DNA of 64,000 nt from Celerinatantimonas diazotrophica. Lineage in GTDB: Bacteria > Pseudomonadota > Gammaproteobacteria > Enterobacterales > Celerinatantimonadaceae. A program made the position numbers and the translations under genes. The notes under the pieces were generated by a model, which ran no database searches, had not been told where the DNA came from, and saw only the letters and a list, made by a program, of their open reading frames with translations. Shown here in pieces: positions 27,892-37,310 of this stretch. The first letter of the stretch is position 1. Every line of letters begins with the position of its first letter. Location: NCBI RefSeq assembly GCF_004339545.1, contig NZ_SMGD01000016.1, positions 124,001 through 188,000 on the forward strand, given 5' to 3'.

Positions 27892-28545
27892 TTAGCGTTC
27901 AGTAATGCCTTGGCTGGTTCCAATAATCACTTGGTCAGCGCCACGCAAGGCAAAAATGCCATTGGTGACAACACCAGGAATGTTATTAATGGCTTTTTCC
28001 ATTGCAACTGGGTCAAGGATTTCAAAATTGTGCACATCTAAAATGATATTGCCATTATCAGTGACTACGCCTTGACGGTATTCAGGCATGCCGCCAAGTT
28101 TAACCAACTCGCGAGCGACATAGCTACGTGCCATGGGGATCACTTCAACCGGCAATGGAAATTGTCCGAGTACATCGACCTGTTTACTTTGATCCACAAT
28201 ACAGATAAAAGTTTTTGCGACAGCAGAGACAATTTTTTCCCGAGTCAGTGCGGCTCCGCCGCCTTTGATCATCGCATTGTGTGGTGTTATCTCATCAGCC
28301 CCATCAATATAGATGTCAAGTCGGTCAACACTGTTTAGATCTAACACCTCAATACCAAGTTTGCGCAATCGTTCAGCTGATTGAACTGAACTTGCAACTG
28401 CACCATCAAGTTGGCTGGCAATGGGTTTGAGTGCATCAATAAAATAGTTCACTGTCGAACCCGTTCCGACACCGATGATGGTTCCGGGTTTGACATATTT
28501 TATAGCCGCTTGACCAACGGCTTGTTTTAATTCATCTTGGGTCAT
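27892..28545 (-). CDS. rpiA: Ribose-5-phosphate isomerase A
   Basis: 217 residues. [14 protein letters not shown] start as in family members; [15 protein letters not shown] binds phosphate, DGADEI and [14 protein letters not shown] are the catalytic blocks. It stands 33 bp after ygfA, so it may belong to the 6S-ygfA transcript. Confidence 0.96.
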   Translation of the reverse strand: MTQDELKQAVGQAAIKYVKPGTIIGVGTGSTVNYFIDALKPIASQLDGAVASSVQSAERLRKLGIEVLDLNSVDRLDIYIDGADEITPHNAMIKGGGAALTREKIVSAVAKTFICIVDQSKQVDVLGQFPLPVEVIPMARSYVARELVKLGGMPEYRQGVVTDNGNIILDVHNFEILDPVAMEKAINNIPGVVTNGIFALRGADQVIIGTSQGITER

Positions 28546-28578
28546 AAAGATTATCTCAATCTGATATTTATTGACCAA

Positions 28579-29205
28579 TTATACCCTTTTATGTGTCCAT
28601 TCCCAGAGTCGTGATGGCGTGATAATACAATCAAGCGGTTGATCCCATGTTTCAATCGGCAGGTTTGGATAGCGTTGACTATCGTGGGCGATACCAATAC
28701 TTGTTACGTTGTTTGATATGCTACTTAACGTCCTGTCGTAAAAGCCGCCTCCCATTCCCAAGCGGTTCCCGTATTGATCAAACGCAACCAGCGGCATTAC
28801 TAAAATATCTAGCTGGTTAGCGGGTAAAATCTGTGAACAATTTAGTTTTGGCTCTAGGATATTAAAGCGATTAGCAACAAGTGGGGTGTGGGCGCTGTAC
28901 TGTTGAAATAGTAAATGTCCGTGGCAAAAAGGATGTAATACTGGCAGATAAAGCTGTTTTCCTTGGCGCCAGAGTGCTTCAATGAGCGGTTTTGTTGACA
29001 ACTCACCATCAAAGCTTAAATACAGCGCGATGTGACGATGCTGTTTGACCTGCGGATGCATGAGTAGTCGTTGGCAAACACATTGGGCAGCATGCTGTTG
29101 TTCACGAGAACTTAATGTTTGTCGCCGCGAGCGGATGTCGCGACGAATCAGCTGTCTGAGCTGCTCGCTACTCTGTGTTTCGTCCATATGACTGTCTTCA
29201 AACAT
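28579..29205 (-). CDS. ygfA: 5-formyltetrahydrofolate cyclo-ligase
   Basis: About 208 residues. Converts 5-formyl-THF to methenyl-THF. RRDIRSRRQTLSS near the N-terminus, GNRLGMGGGFYDRTL (the ATP-binding signature) and GIAHDSQRYPNLPIETWDQPLD are typical. The start may instead be the ATG six codons in; neither has a strong Shine-Dalgarno. In E. coli it is co-transcribed with 6S RNA (ssrS-ygfA); here one gene intervenes. Confidence 0.93.
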   Translation of the reverse strand: MFEDSHMDETQSSEQLRQLIRRDIRSRRQTLSSREQQHAAQCVCQRLLMHPQVKQHRHIALYLSFDGELSTKPLIEALWRQGKQLYLPVLHPFCHGHLLFQQYSAHTPLVANRFNILEPKLNCSQILPANQLDILVMPLVAFDQYGNRLGMGGGFYDRTLSSISNNVTSIGIAHDSQRYPNLPIETWDQPLDCIITPSRLWEWTHKRV

Positions 29206-29216
29206 GATTGATTCAT

Positions 29217-29987
29217 TTAGAAATTATATAACAATGTAACTGACGTGACTGTATCTAAATGTTCTGGCGTATCATCACTATCGTTCAAGGATGGGTGGGT
29301 TTGATGCGTTAATGTGACGCTGGTTTTTAAGGCTAATGGTCCCCAGATACTACTAGTGAGTGATGTTTCACTGCGACTCATTGTATTGTACTGACCAATG
29401 TCACTGGAAAGTGTCTGATGAAAGGAGGCATTGGATGTAATGTTCCAAGTATAATCTAGGCCAAGATGGAAAATACCTTCATCGCGACCATCCGAAGATT
29501 CGTTATGTCGCCAACCTGGACCTAATTCGATGTCCATCGTTTGAGTATCGTTCTGGAATGCCCGAGAACCGTAACCGAGTGATGTGGTAATGGTGTTATC
29601 GATTCCATTAAATCGGTCATTTTCATAGGTGACCAATCCGTATGTATAACGATTTTTGCTCCAATCGCGGTTCACTTTGTAACTTGCATAGTATCTTTCG
29701 GCACTTACTTTTCCTGAATCTTTCGCATAATTGGCTTCAAAATCCGTGTTGTGCCGCCATTTACCATAGAAAAAATCCATGACTAGACGACCGTGGCCAC
29801 TGGATGTATCACTATTGCCTGTGGCGAGATTCACGCCTGCTTCAGCCTCACCCGCATACCCTTTTTTTTGCAAATCAGAGTCGTTAATTTCAAATGCATT
29901 AACTTGGGTTGAATACAATAGCGCCAACAGAACGCCAACTGTTACCTTTTTCAGAATCAACCTCCAGCATGATCGTTCATATTTCAT
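29217..29987 (-). CDS. DUF481 outer-membrane beta-barrel protein (YdiY-like)
   Basis: 256 residues with an N-terminal signal peptide ending STQVNA, then alternating aromatic/polar strands and a terminal ...VTSVTLLYNF, the Phe-ended last strand of an outer-membrane barrel. Motifs GEAEAGVNLATGNSD and GYGSRAFQND fit DUF481. Function unknown. Start ambiguity: the ATG at 29987 has AGGG 8 nt upstream, but a CTG at 29954 sits 6 nt behind GGAGG and would give MKKVTVGVLLALL, an ideal signal peptide. It lies 11 bp before ygfA and after 6S RNA, where most relatives have nothing. Confidence 0.82.
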   Translation of the reverse strand: MKYERSCWRLILKKVTVGVLLALLYSTQVNAFEINDSDLQKKGYAGEAEAGVNLATGNSDTSSGHGRLVMDFFYGKWRHNTDFEANYAKDSGKVSAERYYASYKVNRDWSKNRYTYGLVTYENDRFNGIDNTITTSLGYGSRAFQNDTQTMDIELGPGWRHNESSDGRDEGIFHLGLDYTWNITSNASFHQTLSSDIGQYNTMSRSETSLTSSIWGPLALKTSVTLTHQTHPSLNDSDDTPEHLDTVTSVTLLYNF

Positions 29988-30157
29988 TTACCAGGCCCTA
30001 ATAGCTCCGTTATTGGTGGCACTGGATAAATAAATCAATAGCTTTACTATAACGGAAAGCATAACAATGCTCATCAGTTATCACCAATAAGGTGGGTGAG
30101 ATTTATCTGATGCTGTGAGTTATTCCTGTGAGAAATATCTGTGCAAGAAAGAGAAGA

Positions 30158-30334
30158 GAACCCAGGGTGGCGCTGTCAAGTTTTTCCCTTGAACCGAAAA
30201 GTTCAAGGCGGGCTATAAATTTAGTTACCGTAGGCTTCTCAGTACGTGCTGAGCTTGCTCAATAGCAATAAAGTATAACCCTTATACTGTAGTATCGGCA
30301 GAGGAGCAACTGACTGACGCTCACCCCAGGTATT
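30158..30334 (-). ncRNA. ssrS: 6S RNA
   Basis: On the minus strand, 5' ACCTGGGG pairs with the 3' CCACCCTGGGT end, and between them are the conserved TGCCGAT, a central bubble, GAGCAAGCTCAG, CTGAGAAGCCTACGG and the hairpin GCCTTGAAC-TTTTC-GGTTCAAGG. These are the landmarks of E. coli and Vibrio 6S RNA. It mimics an open promoter and traps sigma-70 RNA polymerase in stationary phase. The position just downstream of zapA and upstream of ygfA is the conserved synteny. Ends are approximate by a few bases. Confidence 0.93.
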
Positions 30335-30341
30335 AAACAGT

Positions 30342-30644
30342 TTAACGATTTATCGAACTATTTTCCAATAATGCCTGTTCGATTGTGTTTTGCAGAGAAC
30401 GAATTCTCTCATCCATATTTTTAGCATACTCGATATTTTTCTGTTTTTCACAAAGAAGTTCAGAACTGAGATTTAGCGCAACCATCATCGCTAATTGTTC
30501 ATTGTTACTTGGCATTTTGGCATGAGCCTCTGCTAGTCGAGCGGCTAGCTCTGCGGCTGCTTCATGCAGTGCTTGTTCTTGTCCTTCAGGACAAGCAACG
30601 CGATATGTTTTTCCTAAAAGGATGATATCTACTGCTTTACTCAT
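30342..30644 (-). CDS. zapA: Cell division protein ZapA
   Basis: 100 residues. Starts SKAVDIILLGKTYRVACPEGQEQ, with a C-terminal coiled coil (last 45 residues). Binds and bundles FtsZ at the division ring. Divergent from ygfB with a 190-bp gap; 6S RNA begins within 10 bp of its stop. Confidence 0.94.
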   Translation of the reverse strand: MSKAVDIILLGKTYRVACPEGQEQALHEAAAELAARLAEAHAKMPSNNEQLAMMVALNLSSELLCEKQKNIEYAKNMDERIRSLQNTIEQALLENSSINR

Positions 30645-30836
30645 CGTGATGGCCTGCCTATCTATGTTGCCGAGACTATATAGTGCCGATGTCTAGCTTG
30701 CAAGCTGAGATGCCTCTTTCAGTTTTTATTTGCCTGCTATATGAACAATATCTTACACTTTTATTCGCTTCAACATAGTGAAAAATCGCTAGCAATGATA
30801 GGATCATAGCTCAATTAAGGTATATAGGCTTATATC

Positions 30837-31403
30837 GTGAAAGAGATGACTTACCCGGATTATGCTGAGTTTGGTGAAATTTTAGCTGAGCATATCATAG
30901 CCACTCCCGCTGAAGTACATGGATTACTCTCTGGATTACTGGCAGGAGGTTTACCTGTCGATGATCAAAGCTGGCATGTCCATCTCAATGACCTATTTAA
31001 CGATGGTTATGCGCTTCCTGTTGCATTGCAACGTAAAATAGAGAAATTGGTTGTGGTGAGTGAGCAGCTATACCGAGACAATCAATTTGCTTTTTATCCA
31101 TGGGTCCCTTCGGACAATGATCCTCTCGATGAGCGTAGTGAAGCACTAGCCCAGTGGGTGCAGAACTTTTTAGTCGGATTCGCGTTGGTCTGTCAGGAAT
31201 TAAGTAAGGCCCCGGATGATATTCAAGAACTGATCAATGACTTTAATCAGATTGCTCAACTTTCGTTAGAGTTTGATAGCGAAGATGAAGTGAATGAACA
31301 GGCGTTCTTTGAAGTCCTTGAGTATGTTCGAGTAGGGGCCATGGCCTGTTTTAACCATTATGCTTTGCGTCCATCTAATCCTGCGAGCAAAACTTTACAT
31401 TAA
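30837..31403 (+). CDS. ygfB: YgfB/UPF0149 family protein
   Basis: 188 residues, helical, acidic. Blocks EVHGLLSGLLAGG (about 22-34) and FLVGFALVCQELSK are the UPF0149 pattern. In Pseudomonas YgfB modulates transcription; in most species the role is unknown. Start is GTG 30837 or ATG 30846, undecided. In E. coli pepP follows ygfB; here ubiH begins after 8 bp. Confidence 0.9.
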   Translation: MKEMTYPDYAEFGEILAEHIIATPAEVHGLLSGLLAGGLPVDDQSWHVHLNDLFNDGYALPVALQRKIEKLVVVSEQLYRDNQFAFYPWVPSDNDPLDERSEALAQWVQNFLVGFALVCQELSKAPDDIQELINDFNQIAQLSLEFDSEDEVNEQAFFEVLEYVRVGAMACFNHYALRPSNPASKTLH

Positions 31404-31411
31404 GTACGTTT

Positions 31412-32626
31412 GTGACCATGCAATCAGAATCTTTTGATATTTTAATTTGTGGCGCTGGCATGGCTGGTGCCTCACTGGCGTTGTTATTAACTAACGTTAG
31501 CTCTAAGCCCGTTAAAATCGCATTAGTTGAAGCGAATTCTCTTGATTACGGACATCATCCTGGTTTCGACGCTAGAGCTATTGCTCTCTCTGCTGGAAGT
31601 ATCGATATTTATAAGCAGGCAGGGATCTGGTCTGAGCTTGGCTGTTATGCGCAACCGATTAAGCATATCCATGTTTCTGATCGTGGTCATATAGGTCAGA
31701 TATCGATTCATCACGATGAATATGCCATTGATCAACTCGGTGCGGTTATTGAATTAGCCCACGCAGGCCGGGTGTTACATCAACATCTGAGACAGCTTGA
31801 AAACGTGACACTGTTTTGTCCGGCCAAAGTTCAGCAAATCGATTCATCCAAAGCGCTACAACGGGTAACGCTAACTGATGGTCGAACTCTTGAAGCGAAA
31901 TTAGTCGTCGGTGCTGATGGGGGGGCTTCTGATGTTGCAGCACAAATGAAGCTTGATTCTAATACGCTCGACTTTGGGCAAAGTGCTATTATTGCGAATG
32001 TGCAATGCAATCATCCTCACCAGAGTCGAGCGTTTGAACGTTTTACAGAACATGGTCCGGTAGCACTGTTGCCAATGCAGGATAACCGTTGGTCATTAGT
32101 TTGGTGTGTCAGCCATGAGCAAGTCGAGCCATTACGACAGTGCACGGATGAAACGTTTTTAACACGCTTACAAACAATGTTCGGATATCGGGTTGGGCGA
32201 TTTGAAGTGGTCGGCAAACGGGATATTTATCCACTTGTTTTAACCACTCGCTGCGCACTATTTAGCCATCGCAGCGTCATTATTGGTAATGCGGCCCATA
32301 GTTTGCACCCCATTGCAGGGCAGGGGTTTAATTTAGGCATTCGTGATGCTGCAACGTTGGCTCAGCTATTAAAAGATACTGACGATCCAGGGGATTTTGC
32401 GTTGCTAAATCGCTATCGGATGATGCGCCGAGAGGATATAGCAACCACGGTTGGTTTAACGAGTGCCTTGGCAATTGGTTTTTCCAGTAGAGATAAGTTA
32501 TCTGTGGTTGCTAGAAATGCCGCTTTAGCCGCTTTGGCTAAGATTCCAGTGTTGAAAACGTCGTTGGTTCGCCAGACATTGGGCATGCTTAAGGTGGAAA
32601 ATAATGAAAGCCATTTCACTCACTGA
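31412..32626 (+). CDS. ubiH: 2-octaprenyl-6-methoxyphenol hydroxylase UbiH
   Basis: About 404 residues, FAD-dependent aromatic hydroxylase of ubiquinone synthesis. N-terminal ILICGAGMAGASLALLL binds FAD; GADGG and NAAHSLHPIAGQGFNLGIRDA, the second FAD motif, are clear. The GTG/ATG choice at 31412 or 31418 is open. It lies 17 bp before ubiI on the same strand. Confidence 0.9.
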   Translation: MTMQSESFDILICGAGMAGASLALLLTNVSSKPVKIALVEANSLDYGHHPGFDARAIALSAGSIDIYKQAGIWSELGCYAQPIKHIHVSDRGHIGQISIHHDEYAIDQLGAVIELAHAGRVLHQHLRQLENVTLFCPAKVQQIDSSKALQRVTLTDGRTLEAKLVVGADGGASDVAAQMKLDSNTLDFGQSAIIANVQCNHPHQSRAFERFTEHGPVALLPMQDNRWSLVWCVSHEQVEPLRQCTDETFLTRLQTMFGYRVGRFEVVGKRDIYPLVLTTRCALFSHRSVIIGNAAHSLHPIAGQGFNLGIRDAATLAQLLKDTDDPGDFALLNRYRMMRREDIATTVGLTSALAIGFSSRDKLSVVARNAALAALAKIPVLKTSLVRQTLGMLKVENNESHFTH

Positions 32627-32643
32627 CAGTTTAAGGAAAAGGA

Positions 32644-33822
32644 ATGCAAACGTTTGATGTTGTGATTTTAGGCGCCGGTATGGTGGGACTGGCCTTAGCG
32701 CGAGGCCTTGAAAAAAGTGCATTAAATATTGCAGTTGTAGAGCCTCACTTACCTGAGCCTTTGGCAGAGCAACGTGACTTTGCGCTTCGAGTGAGTGCAA
32801 TTAGTCCGGCCAGTGAGTTGTTTCTCAATCAGCTAGGGGCCTGGAAACTTATCGAAAAGCAACGTTTGCAGAGTTACCAGCGGATGCATGTATGGGAAAA
32901 AGATAGTTTTGCTAAAATCGATTTTGATTGTCAGCAGGCTATCTTACCAGCATTAGGTCATATTATTGAAAATGAAGTTATTCGAGACAGTCTCTGGCAA
33001 CAGGTCAGTCAGCAGTCCAATGTATCAGTGATCAATGAGGCCTGTGTTAAGTTTGAGCAAGGTCCGCGAGATGCTTGGTTACAGTTTGAACAAACAGGCG
33101 TTGTGACCGCGCAATTGGTCGTCGGGGCTGAAGGGGCTCATTCTTGGTTACGTGAACAATTGGATGTGCCATTAACGTTTTGGGATTATCAGCATCACGC
33201 GCTGGTCGCTACTATTCGCACAGAACTCCCTCATCAGAACTGCGCGAGACAGATTTTTACTCCGCAAGGTCCGTTGGCGTTTTTACCGCTCAGTGATCCA
33301 CATTTGTGCTCGATTGTCTGGTCAGTTGAGCAATCTCGTGCAGAGCAATTGCAATCTTTCGATACGGCTCGTTTTAACCAAGAGCTGACTGTAGCTTTTG
33401 ACGCCCAATTAGGACAATGTCAGAGAGTCTCCGCGCTTGAGTGCTACCCGCTGCGGATGCGCTACGCTCGACAATTTGCCGGGGAGCGTTTTGCGTTAAT
33501 TGGTGATGCTGCTCACACCATTCATCCATTGGCTGGTCAAGGGGTGAATTTGGGACTGGCGGATGCTAAAGCGCTCGCTGCGATTTTGTGTCAGCTGAGT
33601 CAGCAGGGAGAAGATTTGGGTGAGTATAGATTCCTGCGTTCGTGGGAGAGAGAGCGCAAAACTCAGGCAATGGTCATGATTAGCGCCATGGAATTTTTTA
33701 AACAGCTCTTTAGTGGTTCAGCACCAGCTAAGAAATTACTCCGAGGAATAGGTATGCGAGTGACCGATCAATTGCCAATGGTCAAGCAACGCTGGTTAGC
33801 TAAAGCCCTAGATCTGGGATAG
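32644..33822 (+). CDS. ubiI: Ubiquinone C5-hydroxylase UbiI (VisC)
   Basis: 392 residues, paralogue of UbiH. ILGAGMVGLALARGLE at the start, GAEGAHSWLR, and GDAAHTIHPLAGQGVNLGLADAKAL. AAGGA stands before the ATG. Performs the C5 hydroxylation of the quinone ring. Assignment between UbiH and UbiI rests on order and the GDAAHTIHP versus GNAAH pattern, so the pair could be swapped only with low likelihood. Confidence 0.88.
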   Translation: MQTFDVVILGAGMVGLALARGLEKSALNIAVVEPHLPEPLAEQRDFALRVSAISPASELFLNQLGAWKLIEKQRLQSYQRMHVWEKDSFAKIDFDCQQAILPALGHIIENEVIRDSLWQQVSQQSNVSVINEACVKFEQGPRDAWLQFEQTGVVTAQLVVGAEGAHSWLREQLDVPLTFWDYQHHALVATIRTELPHQNCARQIFTPQGPLAFLPLSDPHLCSIVWSVEQSRAEQLQSFDTARFNQELTVAFDAQLGQCQRVSALECYPLRMRYARQFAGERFALIGDAAHTIHPLAGQGVNLGLADAKALAAILCQLSQQGEDLGEYRFLRSWERERKTQAMVMISAMEFFKQLFSGSAPAKKLLRGIGMRVTDQLPMVKQRWLAKALDLG

Positions 33823-33840
33823 TCTTCTCAGTTGCTTATC

Positions 33841-33874
33841 GTTGTCCCTGTTCCCTATCGGCGATGGGGACAAC
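33841..33874. terminator. Hairpin between ubiI and cca (convergent)
   Basis: GTTGTCCC / GGGACAAC stem between convergent stops; weak T content, could serve both genes. Confidence 0.55.
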
Positions 33875-33882
33875 AATGGTCG

Positions 33883-35100
33883 TTAAGCGCGAAGCTCAGA
33901 TAGTCTATGGAGCCTTCGTAAAGTGAGCTGTTCTTTAATTTGCCCGCCCTTATAACCTGCTTGAATGATTTCTTGGATTGGAATTTGCTGTAACTGTTTA
34001 ATATAACTCAGCAAAACTCGTTTTTGGGGATAATCATCTTGCTCATGGCCGGTGCGTCCTCGAATGTCGCTTTGGCAAACATCTAATAACTGTTCGAATC
34101 TCTCTGGTTTTCGCCAGACATCACATTGGTCAAATAAGTTTAGCAATTGCTCGTCACTAAGCTCGGCTTGTTTATGGCACTGAATGTGCCAGCGACAAGC
34201 TAGCACTGCTAAGTTTTGAATATGAGTGGGAACTTTAAGCCGCTGACACAATGCCTTAGTTGGCTGAACCCCGCGTTTATCATGACCATGATGACTTGGC
34301 CATTCATTTGGTGGGGTCAAAGCTTTGCCAAAGTCATGACACAAGGCGGCGAATCGAACCTCTATGTCAGTGCTTACTAGCGCTGCTTGCTCCAAGACCA
34401 GTAGCGAGTGGATGCCCGTATCAATTTCTGGATGCCAGTGGGCAGGGCCTGGAACACCAAATAAGGCATCAAGTTCTGGGAAGATAATAGATAGTGCACC
34501 ACATTGGCGAAGTGTCTCAAAAAACACCTGAGGGGATTGGCTCTTTAGTGCTTTTTCCATCTCTTTATAGATGCGCTCAGCCGTGAGGCTTTGTAGCTCG
34601 CCGGAGTTTGCCATTTCGCTCATCAGTAGTATGGTTTCGTCAGCGATCGAAAAGCCCAAGTGTGCAAAACGAGCCGCAAAGCGAGCGACTCGCAAAACTC
34701 GTAGTGGATCTTCAGCAAAGGCTGGGGATACATGACGCAGTACTCTATCTTCAAGATCCTGGCGACCATGATAAGGGTCAATTAGACTGCCTGATGCACT
34801 TTGAGCAATTGCGTTAATGGTTAAATCACGACGTTGCAGGTCTGTTTCTAATGGGATATCTGGCCCAAATTCGCAGACAAACCCTGTATATCCATGGCCT
34901 TTTTTGCGTTCGGTGCGAGCTAACGCATATTCTTCGCCGGTGTTAGGATGCAAAAACACAGGAAAGGATTTACCAACTTGTTGATACCCCTTATCCCGCA
35001 TTTGCTGAGCGGTCGCCCCAACGACAACATAATCGCAATCATTCACGGGCAAGCCAAGTAACTTGTCTCGCACCGCGCCACCGACTAGATAAATTTGCAC
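33883..35100 (-). CDS. cca: CCA-adding tRNA nucleotidyltransferase with HD domain
   Basis: 405 residues. [26 protein letters not shown] is the class II nucleotidyltransferase head, [11 protein letters not shown] and the D-region follow, and an HD domain at [12 protein letters not shown] gives phosphohydrolase activity. Start: I prefer GTG 35100, which stands 6 nt after GGGAG and gives the family start (VQIYLVGG); ATG 35106 is in frame two codons before. Confidence 0.95.
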   Translation of the reverse strand: MQIYLVGGAVRDKLLGLPVNDCDYVVVGATAQQMRDKGYQQVGKSFPVFLHPNTGEEYALARTERKKGHGYTGFVCEFGPDIPLETDLQRRDLTINAIAQSASGSLIDPYHGRQDLEDRVLRHVSPAFAEDPLRVLRVARFAARFAHLGFSIADETILLMSEMANSGELQSLTAERIYKEMEKALKSQSPQVFFETLRQCGALSIIFPELDALFGVPGPAHWHPEIDTGIHSLLVLEQAALVSTDIEVRFAALCHDFGKALTPPNEWPSHHGHDKRGVQPTKALCQRLKVPTHIQNLAVLACRWHIQCHKQAELSDEQLLNLFDQCDVWRKPERFEQLLDVCQSDIRGRTGHEQDDYPQKRVLLSYIKQLQQIPIQEIIQAGYKGGQIKEQLTLRRLHRLSELRA

Positions 35101-35174
35101 AAACATCTCCCACTTCGTATTCAGATAGGTATTATACAGACTTTAATTAAGCGCAGGTGTAGGGGAGTGTAAAA

Positions 35175-36743
35175 TTGTATCAGAGCTATTTCAATATGCG
35201 GGAGATGCCGTTTTCGATAGCCCCTAATCCTGATTTTTTATTTATCAGTCCTCGCCATCAAGAAGCCTTAGCCCACCTCAAATATGGTTTAAGTGATACT
35301 GGCGGTTTTGTTTTGTTAACTGGTGAAGTCGGCACGGGAAAGACGACTTTGGCTCGGACGTTGTTGCGTGACTTGGATAGTAAAATAGCCGTCGCAACAC
35401 TGTTAAATCCGCAGCTCAATGGCACCGAACTATTAGCGGCTGTTTGTGATGGGTTTGGTCTCCATTATCCGAAGAAAGCTGGATTAAAAATTCTCACAGA
35501 TGTCTTGGTTGCCTATTTGCAATCGCTACATGACCAAGGTGGTAGTGCGATGCTGCTAATTGACGAAGCGCAGCAATTAAGTATGGAAGCTCTGGAGCTC
35601 TTACGGCTGTTAACCAATCTGGAAACGGATACGCAAAAATTATTGCGTATCGTATTGGTAGGGCAACCTGAATTACAACTCATGTTACGACAAAAAGCGC
35701 TTCGTCAACTTTCGCAGCGCATTACCGCACGCTATCAATTACTGGCTTTTAACGTCGATGAAACGTCAGACTATATTGTCTATCGATTAAAGGTGGCTGG
35801 CTGTGATCGAGCACTATTCTCAGCATCGATTATTCGTAAAGTTCACCAATACAGTGGTGGGATTCCACGCTTGATCAACCTGTTGTGTGACCGAGCCTTA
35901 TTAGAAACATATATGGCGGGAGAAAAACAAGTTTCACTCGCGCTTCTTAAGCAAAGTGCTAGTGAACTGGAATTACTTGGGAATGATAAAATTCCTCAGA
36001 AACGCTATAGGGGCACTTTTTTCGGAACGGTTTTAGTGGTTTTAATGCTTGCTTCATTTGGAATCGCTTGGAAGCTAACCCCTAGAGCTGTCAGTGATCA
36101 GGCTCAGTTAGACTTTAATCAAACTCGCCAGCAAAATAAGCAACGCTGGCAAGATCTAATTTCTCAGTCTTCGCAACCCAAGATAGCGATGGCCCAACTG
36201 ATTCGTTTGTGGGGATATGCTGTGCCGTTATCTCAGGCTCGTTGTGAGTTGTTGCCGGCCATTCATCTAGCTTGCTTTAAGGGACATACTTCACTTTCAC
36301 AACTCATTAAATGGGATTATCCGGTTCAGTTAAGGATCCAGGAGCAAGGGATGCGAGCTTATGCTCTGCTACGTTCAGTTTCAGGGAATTCCGTACAATT
36401 GTATTTAGGTAAGCATTCTCTGTCTGTGACCAAACATTGGCTGCAATCGCATTGGACGGGAGAGTATCAGCTTATTTGGAAGCCTGATCAAGATGATGCT
36501 GATGTCGTGCTAAAACATGGAGATTCGGGACCTAAAGTTCTTGCCTTGGCTCGGCAATTAGCGCTTTTTTACGGTCAAAAAATTCCTGATTCGTCTAAAT
36601 ATAGCAAAAGTTTACAACAACTAGTTGTTCGATTTCAGCGTGAACAAGGGTTAAAAGCCGATGGAGTTGCAACCATTCAAACACGCCTAGTGCTAAGTCA
36701 TTTATTGCATTCAGAACAACCGAACCTAGAGGCCAGCAAATGA
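35175..36743 (+). CDS. exeA: ExeA/GspA-type ATPase with peptidoglycan-binding domain
   Basis: 522 residues. AAA ATPase: Walker A GEVGTGKTT at about 50-58, Walker B LLIDEAQ at 127-133. A membrane helix at about 279-300 (FFGTVLVVLMLASFGIAWKL) and a C-terminal peptidoglycan-binding domain (about 447-513) follow. ExeA with ExeB opens peptidoglycan for assembly of the type II secretin. TTG start, supported by AGGGGAG about 8 nt upstream. Overlaps exeB by 4 bp. The rest of the type II secretion operon is not in the window. Confidence 0.9.
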   Translation: MYQSYFNMREMPFSIAPNPDFLFISPRHQEALAHLKYGLSDTGGFVLLTGEVGTGKTTLARTLLRDLDSKIAVATLLNPQLNGTELLAAVCDGFGLHYPKKAGLKILTDVLVAYLQSLHDQGGSAMLLIDEAQQLSMEALELLRLLTNLETDTQKLLRIVLVGQPELQLMLRQKALRQLSQRITARYQLLAFNVDETSDYIVYRLKVAGCDRALFSASIIRKVHQYSGGIPRLINLLCDRALLETYMAGEKQVSLALLKQSASELELLGNDKIPQKRYRGTFFGTVLVVLMLASFGIAWKLTPRAVSDQAQLDFNQTRQQNKQRWQDLISQSSQPKIAMAQLIRLWGYAVPLSQARCELLPAIHLACFKGHTSLSQLIKWDYPVQLRIQEQGMRAYALLRSVSGNSVQLYLGKHSLSVTKHWLQSHWTGEYQLIWKPDQDDADVVLKHGDSGPKVLALARQLALFYGQKIPDSSKYSKSLQQLVVRFQREQGLKADGVATIQTRLVLSHLLHSEQPNLEASK

Positions 36744-37294
36744 ACTCATCGACTTCTTCTCGCTTTTGGTTTGGCTATAGCGCATTGCTGATAGCTGGGA
36801 TAGTTATTACAGGTTATGGCGGGTATTGGAGTAAAATCCATTTAGCCCAACCTAAACTACTTGCGCCAATTGGGCAGAAAATCGATTTTCCAGCATTGCA
36901 TGCGATCGAACAACCCGAGGCTAAAAAAGTGGATCTGATCGCTCTAAGGGAGCAACAGTTGGCTGAGAAGAGCGGTGATGTCCAAACGGCGGATGCTCAG
37001 CATGTGCCTGTGATAGCGAAGCAGCCATTGTCTGATTCGAGGAAGCGATCTAAGCAACCGATTATCGCTTTAACTGACATAGGTGCAACAATGCATATCC
37101 CGGCATTTGTCTACAATGCACATGTTTTTTCATCAGACCCTAGCTTGAGTTACATTCAGTTGAATGGTCGTACCCTGCATCAGGGAGACCACTTTCTCGG
37201 GATGACCGTGGTGAAAATTTTATATGGTAAAACCATCTTTAAAATAAAAAACCGGCTGGTTGAGCAGCCGGCTTTGGAAGATTTCAAACCATAA
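36740..37294 (+). CDS. exeB: ExeB/GspB-type secretin assembly protein
   Basis: 184 residues: N-terminal membrane helix (about 11-28), a linker, and the C-terminal GspB domain with FVYNAHVFSSDPSLSYIQLNGR and GMTVVKI. Partner of ExeA, ATGA overlap. Its last 20 codons also encode, on the other strand, the terminator of the sugar porter gene. Confidence 0.88.
   Translation: MNSSTSSRFWFGYSALLIAGIVITGYGGYWSKIHLAQPKLLAPIGQKIDFPALHAIEQPEAKKVDLIALREQQLAEKSGDVQTADAQHVPVIAKQPLSDSRKRSKQPIIALTDIGATMHIPAFVYNAHVFSSDPSLSYIQLNGRTLHQGDHFLGMTVVKILYGKTIFKIKNRLVEQPALEDFKP
37241..37275 (-). terminator. Terminator of the sugar porter, inside the exeB 3' end
   Basis: CCGGCTG / CAGCCGG stem, then TTTTTTATTTT on the minus strand; the whole element is within exeB codons. 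Confidence 0.75.
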
Positions 37295-37310
37295 AGTTAT
37301 CTTGAGATGA

